Shown piece by piece: positions 33,433 to 46,440 of a stretch of DNA of 64,000 nt (the first letter of the stretch is position 1; every line of letters begins with the position of its first letter). The translations under genes were made by a program, and so were the position numbers. The stretch spans positions 124,001 to 188,000 of the forward strand of contig NZ_JONP01000006.1 in assembly GCF_000711725.1 (NCBI RefSeq). Direction: 5' to 3'. The DNA is from Roseomonas aerilata DSM 19363. Lineage in GTDB: Bacteria; Pseudomonadota; Alphaproteobacteria; Acetobacterales; Acetobacteraceae. The notes under the pieces are model-generated. The model was not told the DNA's origin and made no database searches. It saw only the letters and a program-made list of their open reading frames with translations.

Positions 33433-34206
33433 ATGACGCAGCACCCGCAGGAGGCCGCTCCCCTCGGAAGCCCGGGCGCCGCCCCGCACCCCGTGCTCGC
33501 CCACCGCTACACGCGGGCGGAGGAGCGGGAGGGCTTCGTCCGCACCCTCTTCGACCAGACGGCCCCGCATTACGACCGGATCGACCGCATTTTCTCCCTC
33601 GGCACCGGCCCCGGCTACCGGCGGCGTGCGCTGCGCGAGGCGGGACTCCGGCCGGGGATGCGCGTGCTGGACGTCGCCGTCGGCACCGGCCTCGTCGCGC
33701 GGCAGGCCGTCGCGATCACCGGCGACCCCGCCCTCGTCACCGGCCTCGACCCCAGCGAGGGGATGCTGGCCGAGGCGCGGCGTGCCCTGCCGGGCGTCAC
33801 CCTCATCCAGGGCCGGGCGGAGCGCATCCCGCTGCCCGATGCGAGCGTCGATTTCCTCTCCATGGGCTACGCGCTGCGCCACGTGGCGGATCTCGGCGCC
33901 GCTTTTGCCGAGTACCGCCGAGTCCTACGCCCCGGCGGGACCGTGCTGATCCTGGAGATCGGCCGTCCGGAGAGCCGCCTCGCGCGTGCCATCGCGCGCT
34001 TCTACATGGGCGCCGCCATCCCCGCGCTCTGTTGGCTCGCAGCCCCCCGCCACCGCTCCGGCGAGTTGATGGCCTATTACTGGGAGACGATCGAGGCCTG
34101 CGTGCCGGCCGAGACCATCCTCGGCGCGATGCGCGCGGCCGGCTTCTCCGAGGTCGGCCTCACGACGGAGCTGGAGGTCTTCCGGGCCTATACGGCGCGG
34201 GCCTGA
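33433..34206 (+). CDS. UbiE/COQ5-like SAM methyltransferase
   Basis: A 257-residue protein of the ubiquinone/menaquinone methyltransferase family. It has FDQTAPHYDRIDRIFSLGTG near the N-terminus, SAM motif I RVLDVAVGTGLVARQAV, GLDPSEGMLAEARRALPG, and LRHVADLGAAFAEYRRVLRP. GELMAYYWETIEACVP near the end resembles the UbiE C-terminal helix (YYxLxExI). Substrate residues differ from canonical UbiE (DISxGM becomes LDPSEGM), so it may methylate another lipid or quinone. GGACAGGAGG precedes the ATG. Confidence 0.85.
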   Translation: MTQHPQEAAPLGSPGAAPHPVLAHRYTRAEEREGFVRTLFDQTAPHYDRIDRIFSLGTGPGYRRRALREAGLRPGMRVLDVAVGTGLVARQAVAITGDPALVTGLDPSEGMLAEARRALPGVTLIQGRAERIPLPDASVDFLSMGYALRHVADLGAAFAEYRRVLRPGGTVLILEIGRPESRLARAIARFYMGAAIPALCWLAAPRHRSGELMAYYWETIEACVPAETILGAMRAAGFSEVGLTTELEVFRAYTARA

Positions 34207-34317
34207 TCCTCCCGCCTCCGCACCCGCGGGCGTGAAGGCGCGGAGACTGCGGCCGCCCCGTGGACCATCGGCGCCCGGCGCGTTAATCCGCCCGGAGTCA
34301 GCGCGCACGAGGTCTCG

Positions 34318-35853
34318 ATGTCCCATCCCAAGCCCGTCATGCTTGTCATCCTCGATGGCTGGGGTTGGCGGGAGGAGACCGCGGACAACGCCGTCGCGCA
34401 GGCGAACACGCCCACCTTCGACGCGCTCTGGTCCACCTGCCCGCGCGCCTTCCTTCGCACCTGCGGGCCCGATGTCGGGCTGCCGCAGGGGCAGATGGGG
34501 AATTCCGAGGTCGGCCACCTGAACATCGGCGCCGGCCGCATCGTCATGCAGGACCTGCCGCGGATCGACGCCGCGATCGCGGACGGCACGCTGGCCGGCA
34601 TGCCCGCCGTCGTCTGGCTCGGCGAGCAGCTCCATGCCAGCGGCGGCGTGCTGCACCTCTGCGGCCTGACCTCCCCGGGCGGTGTCCACGCGCACCAGGA
34701 CCACGCGGTGGCCGTCGCCGAGATCTTCGCGGCCAAGGGCATCCCCGTGGCCGTCCATGCCTGGACCGACGGCCGCGACACCCCGCCCGAGGCCGCCGCC
34801 GAGACCCTGCCCGCCTTCGAGGCCGCGCTGCCCGAGGGCGCGGTGATTGCCACCGTGACCGGCCGCTACTTCGCCATGGACCGCGACAACCGCTGGGAGC
34901 GCGTCTCCCAGGCCTGGCGCGCGATGGTCCTGGCCGAGGGCACGGAGGCCGCCAGCGCCATCGACGCGGTGCGTGCCGCCCACGCCGCCGGCCAGACGGA
35001 CGAGTTCATCCCCCCGAGCGTCATGGCCGGGTATGACGGCATGCGCGACGGCGACGCAGTGCTCTGCTTCAACTTCCGCGCCGACCGCGTGCGGGAGATC
35101 ATGGCGGCCCTTCTGGACCCCGACTTCACCGGCTTCTCCCGCCCGCAGGATCCCGCCCTCTGCGGCGCCGTCGCCATGACCGAGTACTCGGAGGCGCTGA
35201 ACCCGCTGCTGGAGACGATCTTCCCGCCGCAATCCATGGCGGGGCTGCTCGGGCCGACGGTATCGGCCGCGGGCATGACCCAGCTGCGCATGGCCGAGAC
35301 GGAGAAGTACCCGCACGTCACCTACTTCCTGAACGGCGGGGTCGAGACGCCCTCCCCGAGGGAGGAGCGGCTGATGATCCCCTCCCCCAAGGTCGCGACC
35401 TACGACCTGCAGCCGGAGATGTCGGAGCCCGAGCTGGCGGAGAAGGCCGAGGCCGCGATCCGCTCCGGCATCTACGACATGATCATCCTCAACTTCGCCA
35501 ACGCCGACATGGTCGGCCATACCGGCGTGCTCGAGGCCGCGATCCGCGCCTGCGAGGCGGCGGACGAGGGGCTCGGCCGCATCGCCCGCGCCATCCACGA
35601 CATGGGCGGCGCCCTTCTGGTGACGGCCGACCACGGCAATGCGGAAATGATGCGCGACCCCGTGACCGGCGGCCCGCACACCGCGCACACCCTGAACCCG
35701 GTGCCGGTGCTTCTCTACAACGGGCCCGAGGATGTTACGGCCCTGCATGACGGCCGGCTGGCCGACCTCGCGCCCACCATCCTCGCGCTGCTGGGCCTGC
35801 CGCAGCCAGCGGAGATGACGGGGCGGAACCTGATGGAGGCCCCTGCCGGGTGA
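34318..35853 (+). CDS. gpmI: 2,3-bisphosphoglycerate-independent phosphoglycerate mutase
   Basis: A 511-residue Mn2+-dependent enzyme converting 3- to 2-phosphoglycerate. The metal site begins at VILDGWGW; the phosphorylated Ser63 lies in GQMGNSEVGHLNIGAGR. HAWTDGRDTPPEAAAETLPA and GRYFAMDRDNRWERV bind substrate. The second metal cluster is NFANADMVGHTGVLEAAIRA with TADHGNAEMM. Length is normal. It overlaps the envC start by four bases (GTGA), the usual alphaproteobacterial arrangement. Confidence 0.97.
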   Translation: MSHPKPVMLVILDGWGWREETADNAVAQANTPTFDALWSTCPRAFLRTCGPDVGLPQGQMGNSEVGHLNIGAGRIVMQDLPRIDAAIADGTLAGMPAVVWLGEQLHASGGVLHLCGLTSPGGVHAHQDHAVAVAEIFAAKGIPVAVHAWTDGRDTPPEAAAETLPAFEAALPEGAVIATVTGRYFAMDRDNRWERVSQAWRAMVLAEGTEAASAIDAVRAAHAAGQTDEFIPPSVMAGYDGMRDGDAVLCFNFRADRVREIMAALLDPDFTGFSRPQDPALCGAVAMTEYSEALNPLLETIFPPQSMAGLLGPTVSAAGMTQLRMAETEKYPHVTYFLNGGVETPSPREERLMIPSPKVATYDLQPEMSEPELAEKAEAAIRSGIYDMIILNFANADMVGHTGVLEAAIRACEAADEGLGRIARAIHDMGGALLVTADHGNAEMMRDPVTGGPHTAHTLNPVPVLLYNGPEDVTALHDGRLADLAPTILALLGLPQPAEMTGRNLMEAPAG

Positions 35854-37262
35854 GGCCGCGCGGGCCCCGCGCCGCTGAAGCCCTGCGCCGCGCGGCGCTG
35901 GCCGTGCTCGCCCTTTCCCTCGGCCCGCTTCCCGCCAAAGCACAGCCCGCGACAGCGATCGACCGCCAGTCCCTCGGCGAGGCCGAGCGGGATGCCCGCA
36001 GCGCGCGCGACGCCGCCGCCGGCATCGCCCGCGCCGCCCGCGCGGCCGAGGCCGCGGAGCGGGGCCTGGCGGAGCGGCGGGCCGAGGCCGGGCGGCGCGC
36101 CGTCGCGGCCGAGGCGGCGCTGGCCGCGGCGGAGGCAAGGCTGGCCGCCGCCGGGGCCGCCCGCGACGCCGCCGAGGCGGACCTGACCCGACGCGCCGAG
36201 GAGCTGGCGCCGCTGGTCCCGGCGATGCGCCGCCTCAGCCTCTGGCCCGCCGAGACGCTGCTCGTGGTGCCCGCCCCGCCCGAGGAGGCACTGCGCGGCG
36301 CGCTCGTCCTGCGCGGCGTCGCCCGCCGCCTCGCAGCGGAGGCCGCCGATTACCGCAGCGCCCGCGAGGCCGCCGCCCGCGCCGCGGCCGGCCTGGAGGA
36401 GCAGCGCCGGCGCCTCGTGACCACCCGCGTGGCGGCGCGCGAGACCTCCGATGCGGTTGAGGTCGCGCTGAACGAGGCCCGCACCCGCCGCGACGAGGCC
36501 CGTGACGCCGAGGCGGCCGCCACCCGCCGCGCCGCCGCCGCCGCCGCCCAGGCCCGCGACCTTCGCGGCGCGCTGGAACGGCTGGAGCGCGAGGCCCAGG
36601 CCCGCGAGGCGAGGGAGCGCGCCGAGGCCGCCGCCCACGCCCGCGAGGCCGAGGCGCGCGAGCGGCAGGCCGAGGCCCGTCGGCGGGAGGCCGAGGGCCG
36701 CGCGCGCGAGGCCGAGGCGCGGGAGGCGGCCAGGGACGCCCTGGCCCGCGACACGTCCCGCGAGACGTCCCGCGACCGGGCCGCCCAGGAAAAAGCGGCG
36801 CGTGAAATGCAGGACGCCGACCGCGACGCCGAGCGGGCGCGGGAGAGCCTCGCCGCCGCGCGGGAGCGGGCGCGGGACACCGGCCGGCCGCGCCCCGGGC
36901 GGGCCGCACCCGTGGCGGGCAGCGTCCAGCGCGACTTCGGCGAGCGCGGCGCGACCGGCCAGACCTGGCTCGCCAGCCCCGGCGCAAGGGTGGTCAGCCC
37001 CTGTAGCGGCCAGGTGGTCTTCTCCGGCCCCTTCCGTTCCTACGGACGGATGTTGATTGTCGATTGCGGCGGCGGATACCATTTCGTCCTGGCCGGTCTC
37101 GACCGGCTGGACGCGGAGCCCGGGCAGCGCGTGCTGGCCGGCGAGGCGGTGGGAACACTTGGTAACGCTGTGTCTGCTGGCGGAGGCCGCGCGTCGCTCT
37201 ACCTTGAGCTGCGCCGCCGCGGCCAGCCGGTGGATCCCGCGAGTTGGATGAGACGCGGCTGA
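35850..37262 (+). CDS. envC: EnvC-like murein hydrolase activator (degenerate M23 peptidase)
   Basis: A 470-residue exported protein. A signal peptide ends near LPAKAQ. Residues 40-340 are a long Ala/Glu/Arg coiled coil, and residues about 355-470 a LytM domain (VVSPCSGQVVFSGPFRSYGR, GGGYHFVLAGLDRLDAEPGQ, YLELRRRGQPVDPASWM). The usual metal-site DHG reads DCG, so it is probably catalytically dead and activates amidases during division, as EnvC does. The GTG start lies in the gpmI stop. Translational coupling with gpmI and the downstream ctpA is conserved in the class. Confidence 0.92.
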   Translation: MRPRGPRAAEALRRAALAVLALSLGPLPAKAQPATAIDRQSLGEAERDARSARDAAAGIARAARAAEAAERGLAERRAEAGRRAVAAEAALAAAEARLAAAGAARDAAEADLTRRAEELAPLVPAMRRLSLWPAETLLVVPAPPEEALRGALVLRGVARRLAAEAADYRSAREAAARAAAGLEEQRRRLVTTRVAARETSDAVEVALNEARTRRDEARDAEAAATRRAAAAAAQARDLRGALERLEREAQAREARERAEAAAHAREAEARERQAEARRREAEGRAREAEAREAARDALARDTSRETSRDRAAQEKAAREMQDADRDAERARESLAAARERARDTGRPRPGRAAPVAGSVQRDFGERGATGQTWLASPGARVVSPCSGQVVFSGPFRSYGRMLIVDCGGGYHFVLAGLDRLDAEPGQRVLAGEAVGTLGNAVSAGGGRASLYLELRRRGQPVDPASWMRRG

Positions 37263-37367
37263 GGCCCCCGCCGGGGCAGGCGCGGAACTGGGTAACCGTT
37301 GGGCAAGCCGCCCCGCGGCAATATGAGAAGCCGCGCGGTGCGCTGCGGCAGAAAGGGTGCCTGACCG

Positions 37368-38837
<1,470 letters not shown>

Positions 38838-38861
38838 ACCGCGAGGGCGCCGAAGCCACGC

Positions 38862-40019
38862 ATGAGGGCACTCGGCGTCTTCTGGCTGGTCGTGCTCGCC
38901 GCCCTGGCAGGCGGCGCGGCCGTGCTGCAATGGTTGGGCCCGCCGGAGGGCGGGGTTCCGCCGCGCCTCGCGCAGGGCGCGGCGCCGGGCGAGCCGCCCG
39001 CCGAACCTGCTGCCCCTGCCAAGCCGGCGGAACCCGCACCCGCCCCGCCGTCTCCCGTCGTGGCCGCAGCGCCGGAACCCGCCTCGCCCACCCCGGCTCC
39101 ACCGTCGGCAGCGGAACCCGCTGCGGCTCAGGCTGAGCCGCCCGCTCTTCCCAGCGCGCCCGAGCCACCGCCCCTGCCCACCCCGGTGCGCCGTGCGGAG
39201 GCGCAGCCCGACCGGCCGATCCCGCCGCCCGACCCGGCCTTGCAGGAACCCTCCCGCTACGGCCCCCTGCCGAGGGTAGGGCCGGAGGGCCGCACCTCCA
39301 TCCGCGCCTATGGCCGCTCCTTCGACAGAGGCGAGACCCGGCCGCGCGTGGCCCTGGTAGTGGGCAATCTCGGCCTCTCCGCCGCTCTGTCGGAGGAGGC
39401 GATCGCGCGCCTGCCCCCGGCTACCGGCCTTGCCTTCTCGCCCTATGCGCCGCGGCTGGACCCGCTACTCGAGCGCGCCCGGCTACGCGGCATGGAGGTG
39501 CTGAACGCCATTCCGATGGAGCCCGCCAACTACCCCGCGAATGATCCTGGCGAGCGCGCGCTGATGACCACCCTACCCCCCGCCGAGAACGGCGACCGGC
39601 TGGCCTGGGTCATCTCGCGCCTCTCCGGCCAAGTGGGGGCGATCGGCGCGCTCGGGCCCATGCGGGGGGAACGCTTCGCGGCCCTGCCGGAGCTCATCGG
39701 CGGCGTGCAGGACGTGCTGCGGCAGCACGGGCTTCTCTACGTCGATCCCCGCCCCGGCGCGCCCTCCCCCGCCCGGGCCTGGGGCCGCAGCGTGGACATC
39801 GTGGTGGACGAGCCTGCCACGCGCGGCGAGATCGACCGGCGCCTCGCCGAGCTGGAGCGCATCGCCCGCGAGCGCGGCTCGGCACTCGGCCTTGCGGGGG
39901 ACGTGACGCCCGTGCTGGTTGATCGCGTGGCCGCCTGGGCCTCGGGGCTGGAGTCCCGCGGGCTGGTCATGGCCCCCGTCACCGCCCTCATCCGCCGGCC
40001 TGAGGAGATCCCCCGCTAG
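38862..40019 (+). CDS. divergent polysaccharide deacetylase family protein
   Basis: A 385-residue exported protein. A membrane anchor (LGVFWLVVLAALAGGAAVLQ) leads into 100 residues of Pro/Ala/Glu linker, then a deacetylase-like barrel from about 165: RPRVALVVGNLGLSAALSEE, LAFSPYAPRLDPLLERARLR, EVLNAIPMEPANYP and GALGPMRGERFAALPELIGG. This is the divergent deacetylase family (PF04748) commonly placed after ctpA. Its role is thought to be in the periplasm or cell wall but is unproven. It follows ctpA by 24 bases and precedes rppH by one. Confidence 0.9.
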   Translation: MRALGVFWLVVLAALAGGAAVLQWLGPPEGGVPPRLAQGAAPGEPPAEPAAPAKPAEPAPAPPSPVVAAAPEPASPTPAPPSAAEPAAAQAEPPALPSAPEPPPLPTPVRRAEAQPDRPIPPPDPALQEPSRYGPLPRVGPEGRTSIRAYGRSFDRGETRPRVALVVGNLGLSAALSEEAIARLPPATGLAFSPYAPRLDPLLERARLRGMEVLNAIPMEPANYPANDPGERALMTTLPPAENGDRLAWVISRLSGQVGAIGALGPMRGERFAALPELIGGVQDVLRQHGLLYVDPRPGAPSPARAWGRSVDIVVDEPATRGEIDRRLAELERIARERGSALGLAGDVTPVLVDRVAAWASGLESRGLVMAPVTALIRRPEEIPR

Positions 40020-40020
40020 G

Positions 40021-40512
40021 ATGACCCCGCTTCCGCTCCGCCCGAACGTGGGCGCCTGCCTCTTCAACCGCGACGGCCTGGTGCTGATCGCCCGCCGCGC
40101 CGACCTGCCGGCGGGCGAGGCCGCCGCCGCCGGCGCCTGGCAGCTTCCCCAGGGCGGGCTGGACCCCGGCGAGGACCCCGAGGCCGCGGTGCTGCGCGAG
40201 CTGTCGGAGGAGATCGGCACCCGCAACGCCCGCGTCATGGGCCGGATGCCCGAATGGCTGGACTACGACCTGCCAGCGCATCTCATCGGCAAGGCGTTGG
40301 GCGGCAAATACCGGGGGCAGACGCAGCTCTGGTTCGCGCTGCGCTTCCTCGGCCAGGATGCCGAGATCCGGTTGGACGCGGACAAGCACCAGGAATTCGA
40401 CGCCTGGCGCTGGGCTCCGCTCGCCGAGCTGCCGGAGATCGCCGTCGCCTTCCGCCGCCCGATCTACGCGCGGCTGGCGAAGGACTTCGCCGCCTACGCG
40501 GTGCCGGGCTGA
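40021..40512 (+). CDS. rppH: RNA pyrophosphohydrolase
   Basis: A 163-residue Nudix hydrolase that removes pyrophosphate from mRNA 5' ends and starts decay. The full Nudix box GGLDPGEDPEAAVLRELSEE ending EIG is present. PNVGACLFNRDGLVLIARRA, AWQLPQGG and YRGQTQLWFALRFLG are RppH features. The ATG starts one base after the deacetylase stop. It ends the rightward run and faces the xylanase gene with two bases between stop codons and no terminator. Confidence 0.95.
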   Translation: MTPLPLRPNVGACLFNRDGLVLIARRADLPAGEAAAAGAWQLPQGGLDPGEDPEAAVLRELSEEIGTRNARVMGRMPEWLDYDLPAHLIGKALGGKYRGQTQLWFALRFLGQDAEIRLDADKHQEFDAWRWAPLAELPEIAVAFRRPIYARLAKDFAAYAVPG

Positions 40513-40514
40513 AC

Positions 40515-41657
40515 TCAGGCGCCGGAGAAGGCGCGGGCCATGGCGCGCCACATCTCCTTGCGGTTGTACTCCCAGTCCAGCGGCAGGCCTCGGTGCAGCT
40601 TGCCGTCCGGCCGCGCGACGCCCGCGAAGGTGACGAGCCAGGAGTGCCGGTCCGCCAGCCCCCAGGTGAGGAAGGTCTTCACCCCCGCGCCGATGGCGGA
40701 CTCCATGAAGGCCGTGACGCGATCCCCAACCAGCCGGTCGCGGGCCACGTAGTCCTCGGGCAGGGCGTTGCCTTCCCGCACGTCCAGCTCCGTCACGAGC
40801 ACCGAGAGGCCCTCGGCCCGCAGCGCGTTGACGAATGAGGCGAAGACCGCACCGCTGAAGGGCCTCACGAGTTGCAGATGCGCCTGGATGCCCACTGCGT
40901 CGATCGGCACCCGGCGTTGCAGCATGCCGCGGACGAGCGCCAGCAGGCGGCGCCGCTTCTCCTCGGCCCACGGAGTGTCCTCCTCCACGCCGTAGTCGTT
41001 CAGCACGAGGCGGAGTGTGGCGTCCTGCTCGCGGGCCAGGCGGAAGGCCGTGTCGATGTAGGAGGGGCCGAGGGCGCGGAGCAAGGGCGTGTCCCGCAGC
41101 TCCCCCTGGGCCTGGGGCGTGTCGCTGCCGGGCGGATCCGCGACGGCCTCGTTCACCACGTCCCAGTCACGGATGCGGAGGCGCGTGGTGGAAAGGACGC
41201 GAGCGATATGCGCAGCCATGACCGAACGGGCACGGGGCGCTCCCTCGGCCACGGCGGAGACGGCCCAGTCGGGGAAGGACTCATGCCAGACGAGCGCGTG
41301 GCCCCGCGTCGGCCGACCCCGCGCCAGCCCCCACCCCACCACGCCATCGAGGGCGGCGAAGTCGAACTCGCCCTCCTTCGGCTGGAGGGTGGCCCACTTG
41401 CCCTCGTATTCCGGCACGAGGAGACCCGCCTCGTTCTCGTAAATGGCCGCGTAGGACGGGTCACCGGCGAGAAGGCCGGACTGCACCGCCGCCCCGAAGG
41501 TGAAGCCCTTCGCGCGCGCGATCTGGTAGAGGCCGGGCCCCTGGCCCCCTCCCTGCGCCCAGGCGGCGCCCCCGCGGCCCAGCCCAGCGGCAAGGCCGGC
41601 GCCGAGCACGAGGCGGCGGGAAGCGCGCCCCGCCGGGCGAGACGACACGCGGGCCAC
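40515..41657 (-). CDS. GH10 endo-1,4-beta-xylanase, Tat-exported
   Basis: A 380-residue glycoside hydrolase. The N-terminus has a twin-arginine signal (RASRRLVLGAGLAAGLG, cut near AWAQ). The GH10 barrel shows KWATLQPKEGEFDFAALD, GHALVWHESFPDW, acid/base Glu170 in WDVVNEAV and nucleophile Glu290 in VTELDVRE, plus KTFLTWGLADRHSWL. GH10 enzymes cut xylan in the periplasm or outside the cell. The GTG start lies two bases after the stop of the upstream diiron-protein gene. No other xylan-use genes are nearby. Confidence 0.93.
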   Translation of the reverse strand: MARVSSRPAGRASRRLVLGAGLAAGLGRGGAAWAQGGGQGPGLYQIARAKGFTFGAAVQSGLLAGDPSYAAIYENEAGLLVPEYEGKWATLQPKEGEFDFAALDGVVGWGLARGRPTRGHALVWHESFPDWAVSAVAEGAPRARSVMAAHIARVLSTTRLRIRDWDVVNEAVADPPGSDTPQAQGELRDTPLLRALGPSYIDTAFRLAREQDATLRLVLNDYGVEEDTPWAEEKRRRLLALVRGMLQRRVPIDAVGIQAHLQLVRPFSGAVFASFVNALRAEGLSVLVTELDVREGNALPEDYVARDRLVGDRVTAFMESAIGAGVKTFLTWGLADRHSWLVTFAGVARPDGKLHRGLPLDWEYNRKEMWRAMARAFSGA

Positions 41658-41658
41658 C

Positions 41659-42513
41659 TCAGGCCGCGGCGCGCGGGGGGGCGTTCTCGTTCGCGGCGCC
41701 CGAGCCCTGGGCGTACTTGCTCCGCCGCCATTGCAGCAGCTTCCAGGCGCCCTTCGCCGCGAGGTCCGAGAGCCGCCCGCGCGGCTCCAGCCCGATCGAC
41801 TTGAAGATCATGCCCATGCCCCGCTCGATGTGGCGGAAGCGGTAGTAGGACATGGAGCGACCCATATAGCTGCGCATGCAGCGCTCATGGCTATAGGGCT
41901 GGCTGGCCGGCTCGTTGCCGCAGTGGTAGGCAAAGGCCAGCTCGTCGTCCTCGGACTCGCCGATGCGCCCGGCGGCGACCCGCAGGCGCTGCGGGAAGGA
42001 AAGCTTCTCCCGCGCCAGGTAGCGCTTCATGTGGTCGTAGAAGAGCTTGAAGTGCCGGTACTCGTCCGCCGCGATAAGGCGGCAGACCTGCTTCAGCACC
42101 GGCTCCTCCGTGCTCTCGCCGAGGGCGGTGTAATAGGAGGAGGTGCCAGTCTCGACCATGCAGCGCGCGATCAGCTCCCCCGTGCGGGAGCCGCGGATGG
42201 AGGCATCGGCCTTCACGTCGATTTTGAAGCCCTCGCGGTAGCGGGCGAAGGCGTCGTCGAAGGACCAGCTGGGATCGGCGATTTCCGCCCAGCGACCAAG
42301 GGCATCGCCGTGCTGCACTTCCTCCACCGCCCAGTTGTCGGCGGCCTGCCGGAAGTCGGGATCACCGGTGAAGACGTTGTTGAGGTAGATCGCGTAGTCC
42401 ACCCCGTTCTTCTCCACCAGGGCGGCGGCCTTCACGAGCGACAGGATGCCTGGATCGACCTTCGTGGGAGTGAACGCATCCCAGGCGATCTGGTCGAGGG
42501 TCCAGTGCTTCAT
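41659..42513 (-). CDS. ferritin-like diiron protein, acyl-ACP-desaturase-like
   Basis: A 284-residue helical protein with a full carboxylate-bridged diiron set: Glu34, Glu65-x-x-His68 (AVEEVQHGDAL), Glu121 (MVETGTSSYYTAL) and Glu151-x-x-His154 (AADEYRHFKLF). The pattern and spacing resemble soluble acyl-ACP desaturases and related ferritin-like oxygenases. Substrate could be a fatty acyl thioester; this is inference. Residues 160-225 form a long helical region rich in Tyr/Arg/His. No signal peptide is present. It is co-transcribed with the xylanase, an unexpected partner. Confidence 0.85.
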   Translation of the reverse strand: MKHWTLDQIAWDAFTPTKVDPGILSLVKAAALVEKNGVDYAIYLNNVFTGDPDFRQAADNWAVEEVQHGDALGRWAEIADPSWSFDDAFARYREGFKIDVKADASIRGSRTGELIARCMVETGTSSYYTALGESTEEPVLKQVCRLIAADEYRHFKLFYDHMKRYLAREKLSFPQRLRVAAGRIGESEDDELAFAYHCGNEPASQPYSHERCMRSYMGRSMSYYRFRHIERGMGMIFKSIGLEPRGRLSDLAAKGAWKLLQWRRSKYAQGSGAANENAPPRAAA

Positions 42514-42681
42514 GGGTTCGGTGGTCTCGCGCTAGAGGATCGGGCCTTGCAACCCATTTGCCGGTCCGAGGGGGCCGCTTTCAAGCCCCGGCCCGATCTT
42601 ATCCGCGCCTTGCCCGTATGGCATCGGCACCTCATCCTGCCTCCTGGGCGGCGAAGACCGCTTCGGAGAGGGGACGACCGC

Positions 42682-43620
42682 ATGAAGGCAGCAAGGCGCG
42701 TGGCGGCCCCCTTGGGTCTGCTCCTCTCGGGCCTGGCCGCCGTACCGGCGGCCGCGCAGATCGACCGCCTGCCGCCCGATGTCGGCACCCGAATCGCGGA
42801 GATGGGCGCGAGGTTCGACGGCGACGTGCTCGCCGCAACCCGCGCCCTCTTCGCCCCGATCCCCAACGCCTCGACCGAAGGGCTGACGGTCACCAAGGAC
42901 CAATCCTACGGCCCGGACCCGCGACACCTGCTGGATGTCTACAGCCCGGCCAGCCCCGGCGCCCCGCGGCCGGTGCTCGTCTTCGTCCATGGCGGCGGCT
43001 TCGTGCGCGGTGAGCGCGAGGCGAACATCCCTGCCTATGCCGCGCGCAACGGCATGGTCGGCATCACCATCACCTATCGCCTCGCGCCGGCGAATCCCTG
43101 GCCGGCGGGGGCGCAGGACGTGGGCGCGGCCATCGCCTGGGTGCGAGCGAATGCGGCACGCTTCGGCGGCGACCCCGCGCGAATTGTGCTGATGGGCCAT
43201 TCCGCCGGCGCCACCCACGCCGCCTCCTACGCCTTCGATCCCGCTCTTCATCCGGCGGAGGGGCCGAGCATTGCGGGCCTGATCCTCGGCAGCGGCTTCC
43301 TGAAGATGACGGTGGAGGACAAGGCGCCGGGGAACGTCGCCTATTTCGGCAGCGATCCCGCGCAATACGCGGCGCGGTCGCCCATGACGCATCTCGGCCA
43401 GAGCCGGCTGCCGATGCTTCTCTTCAACGCCGAATACGACCCGGCCTTCCTCGGCGCCCCCACGATGGAGTTAGCGACCGGCGCCTGCTGGCGAGACGGG
43501 AAATGCCCGCGCACCATTCAGATGCGCGGGCACAACCATGTCTCGGAGATTTTTGCGGTGGGCACCGCGGACGACCAACTAGGGCAGGAGATCCTGCGCT
43601 TCGTCCGCGAGCTTCGCTGA
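42682..43620 (+). CDS. exported alpha/beta-hydrolase (HSL-type esterase)
   Basis: A 312-residue hydrolase with a signal peptide (APLGLLLSGLAAVPAAAQ). The oxyanion motif HGGGFVRGER, nucleophile elbow LMGHSAGATHAASY, acid NAEYDPAFLG and base RGHNHVSEIF are visible, the order expected of hormone-sensitive-lipase family esterases. Position suggests a secreted carboxylesterase; substrate is unknown. GGAGAGGGGA precedes the ATG. It is divergent from the diiron-protein gene and converges on the ATPase operon. Confidence 0.92.
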   Translation: MKAARRVAAPLGLLLSGLAAVPAAAQIDRLPPDVGTRIAEMGARFDGDVLAATRALFAPIPNASTEGLTVTKDQSYGPDPRHLLDVYSPASPGAPRPVLVFVHGGGFVRGEREANIPAYAARNGMVGITITYRLAPANPWPAGAQDVGAAIAWVRANAARFGGDPARIVLMGHSAGATHAASYAFDPALHPAEGPSIAGLILGSGFLKMTVEDKAPGNVAYFGSDPAQYAARSPMTHLGQSRLPMLLFNAEYDPAFLGAPTMELATGACWRDGKCPRTIQMRGHNHVSEIFAVGTADDQLGQEILRFVRELR

Positions 43621-43650
43621 CGTTCCGGAAGCACAGCAGCCATTCCCCGG

Positions 43651-43675
43651 CCGGGAGAACGGCAGGCGTTCCCGG
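43651..43675 (-). terminator. hairpin after atpC
   Basis: CCGGGA-GA-ACG pairs with CGTTCCCGG across a five-base loop, with a two-base bulge, starting one base past the atpC stop. No T tract follows. It separates the F1 operon from the convergent esterase gene. Confidence 0.4.
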
Positions 43676-43676
43676 A

Positions 43677-44087
43677 TCAAGCCGCCTGGGCGGCGTCCTG
43701 CATCGCGCGAGCGGCCATCAGCCGGTCGTTGGCGCGCTCGCGGATCTCGGGCGCATCGTTGGCGGCGGCAGCCAGGGCGGCCTCCGCCTCCGTCACGCGC
43801 TGCGCGGCGGCGGCGCGGGAGAGGCTGGCGAGCGGCGTCGCCTCATCCGCCAGCACCGTCATCCGCGCGGGGGTGATCTCCGCGAAGCCGCCCATGATGA
43901 ACAGGCTCTCGGTCTCGCGCCCGCCCTCGGTCACCCGGATGACGCCGCCCCGAAGGGCGACGATCATCGGGGAGTGCCCGGGCAGCACGCCCATCTCGCC
44001 CTCATAGGCCGGGATGACCGCCATCTCGACGGGGCGCGAGAGGAGCAGGCGCTCCGGGCTCACCAGCTCGAGGTCGAAGGTGGCCAT
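43677..44087 (-). CDS. atpC: F1 ATP synthase epsilon subunit
   Basis: A 136-residue central-stalk subunit. The N-terminal beta-sandwich has FDLELVSPERLLLSRPVEMA, EGEMGVLPGHSPMIVALRGG and ESLFIMGGFAEITPARMTVL. The C-terminal helices are Ala-rich (SRAAAAQRVTEAEAALAAAA). It links gamma to the c-ring and can inhibit ATP hydrolysis. It is the last gene of atpHAGDC, four bases after atpD. Confidence 0.96.
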   Translation of the reverse strand: MATFDLELVSPERLLLSRPVEMAVIPAYEGEMGVLPGHSPMIVALRGGVIRVTEGGRETESLFIMGGFAEITPARMTVLADEATPLASLSRAAAAQRVTEAEAALAAAANDAPEIRERANDRLMAARAMQDAAQAA

Positions 44088-44091
44088 GGGA

Positions 44092-46417
<2,326 letters not shown>

Positions 46418-46440
46418 AGGGGTGCTCCGCTACCCCCGGG

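Noticed and set aside
41731-42681. A long N-terminal extension of the esterase (frame open from 41731)
   Set aside because: It lies opposite the diiron-protein gene; a ribosome-binding site and signal peptide place the true start at 42682.
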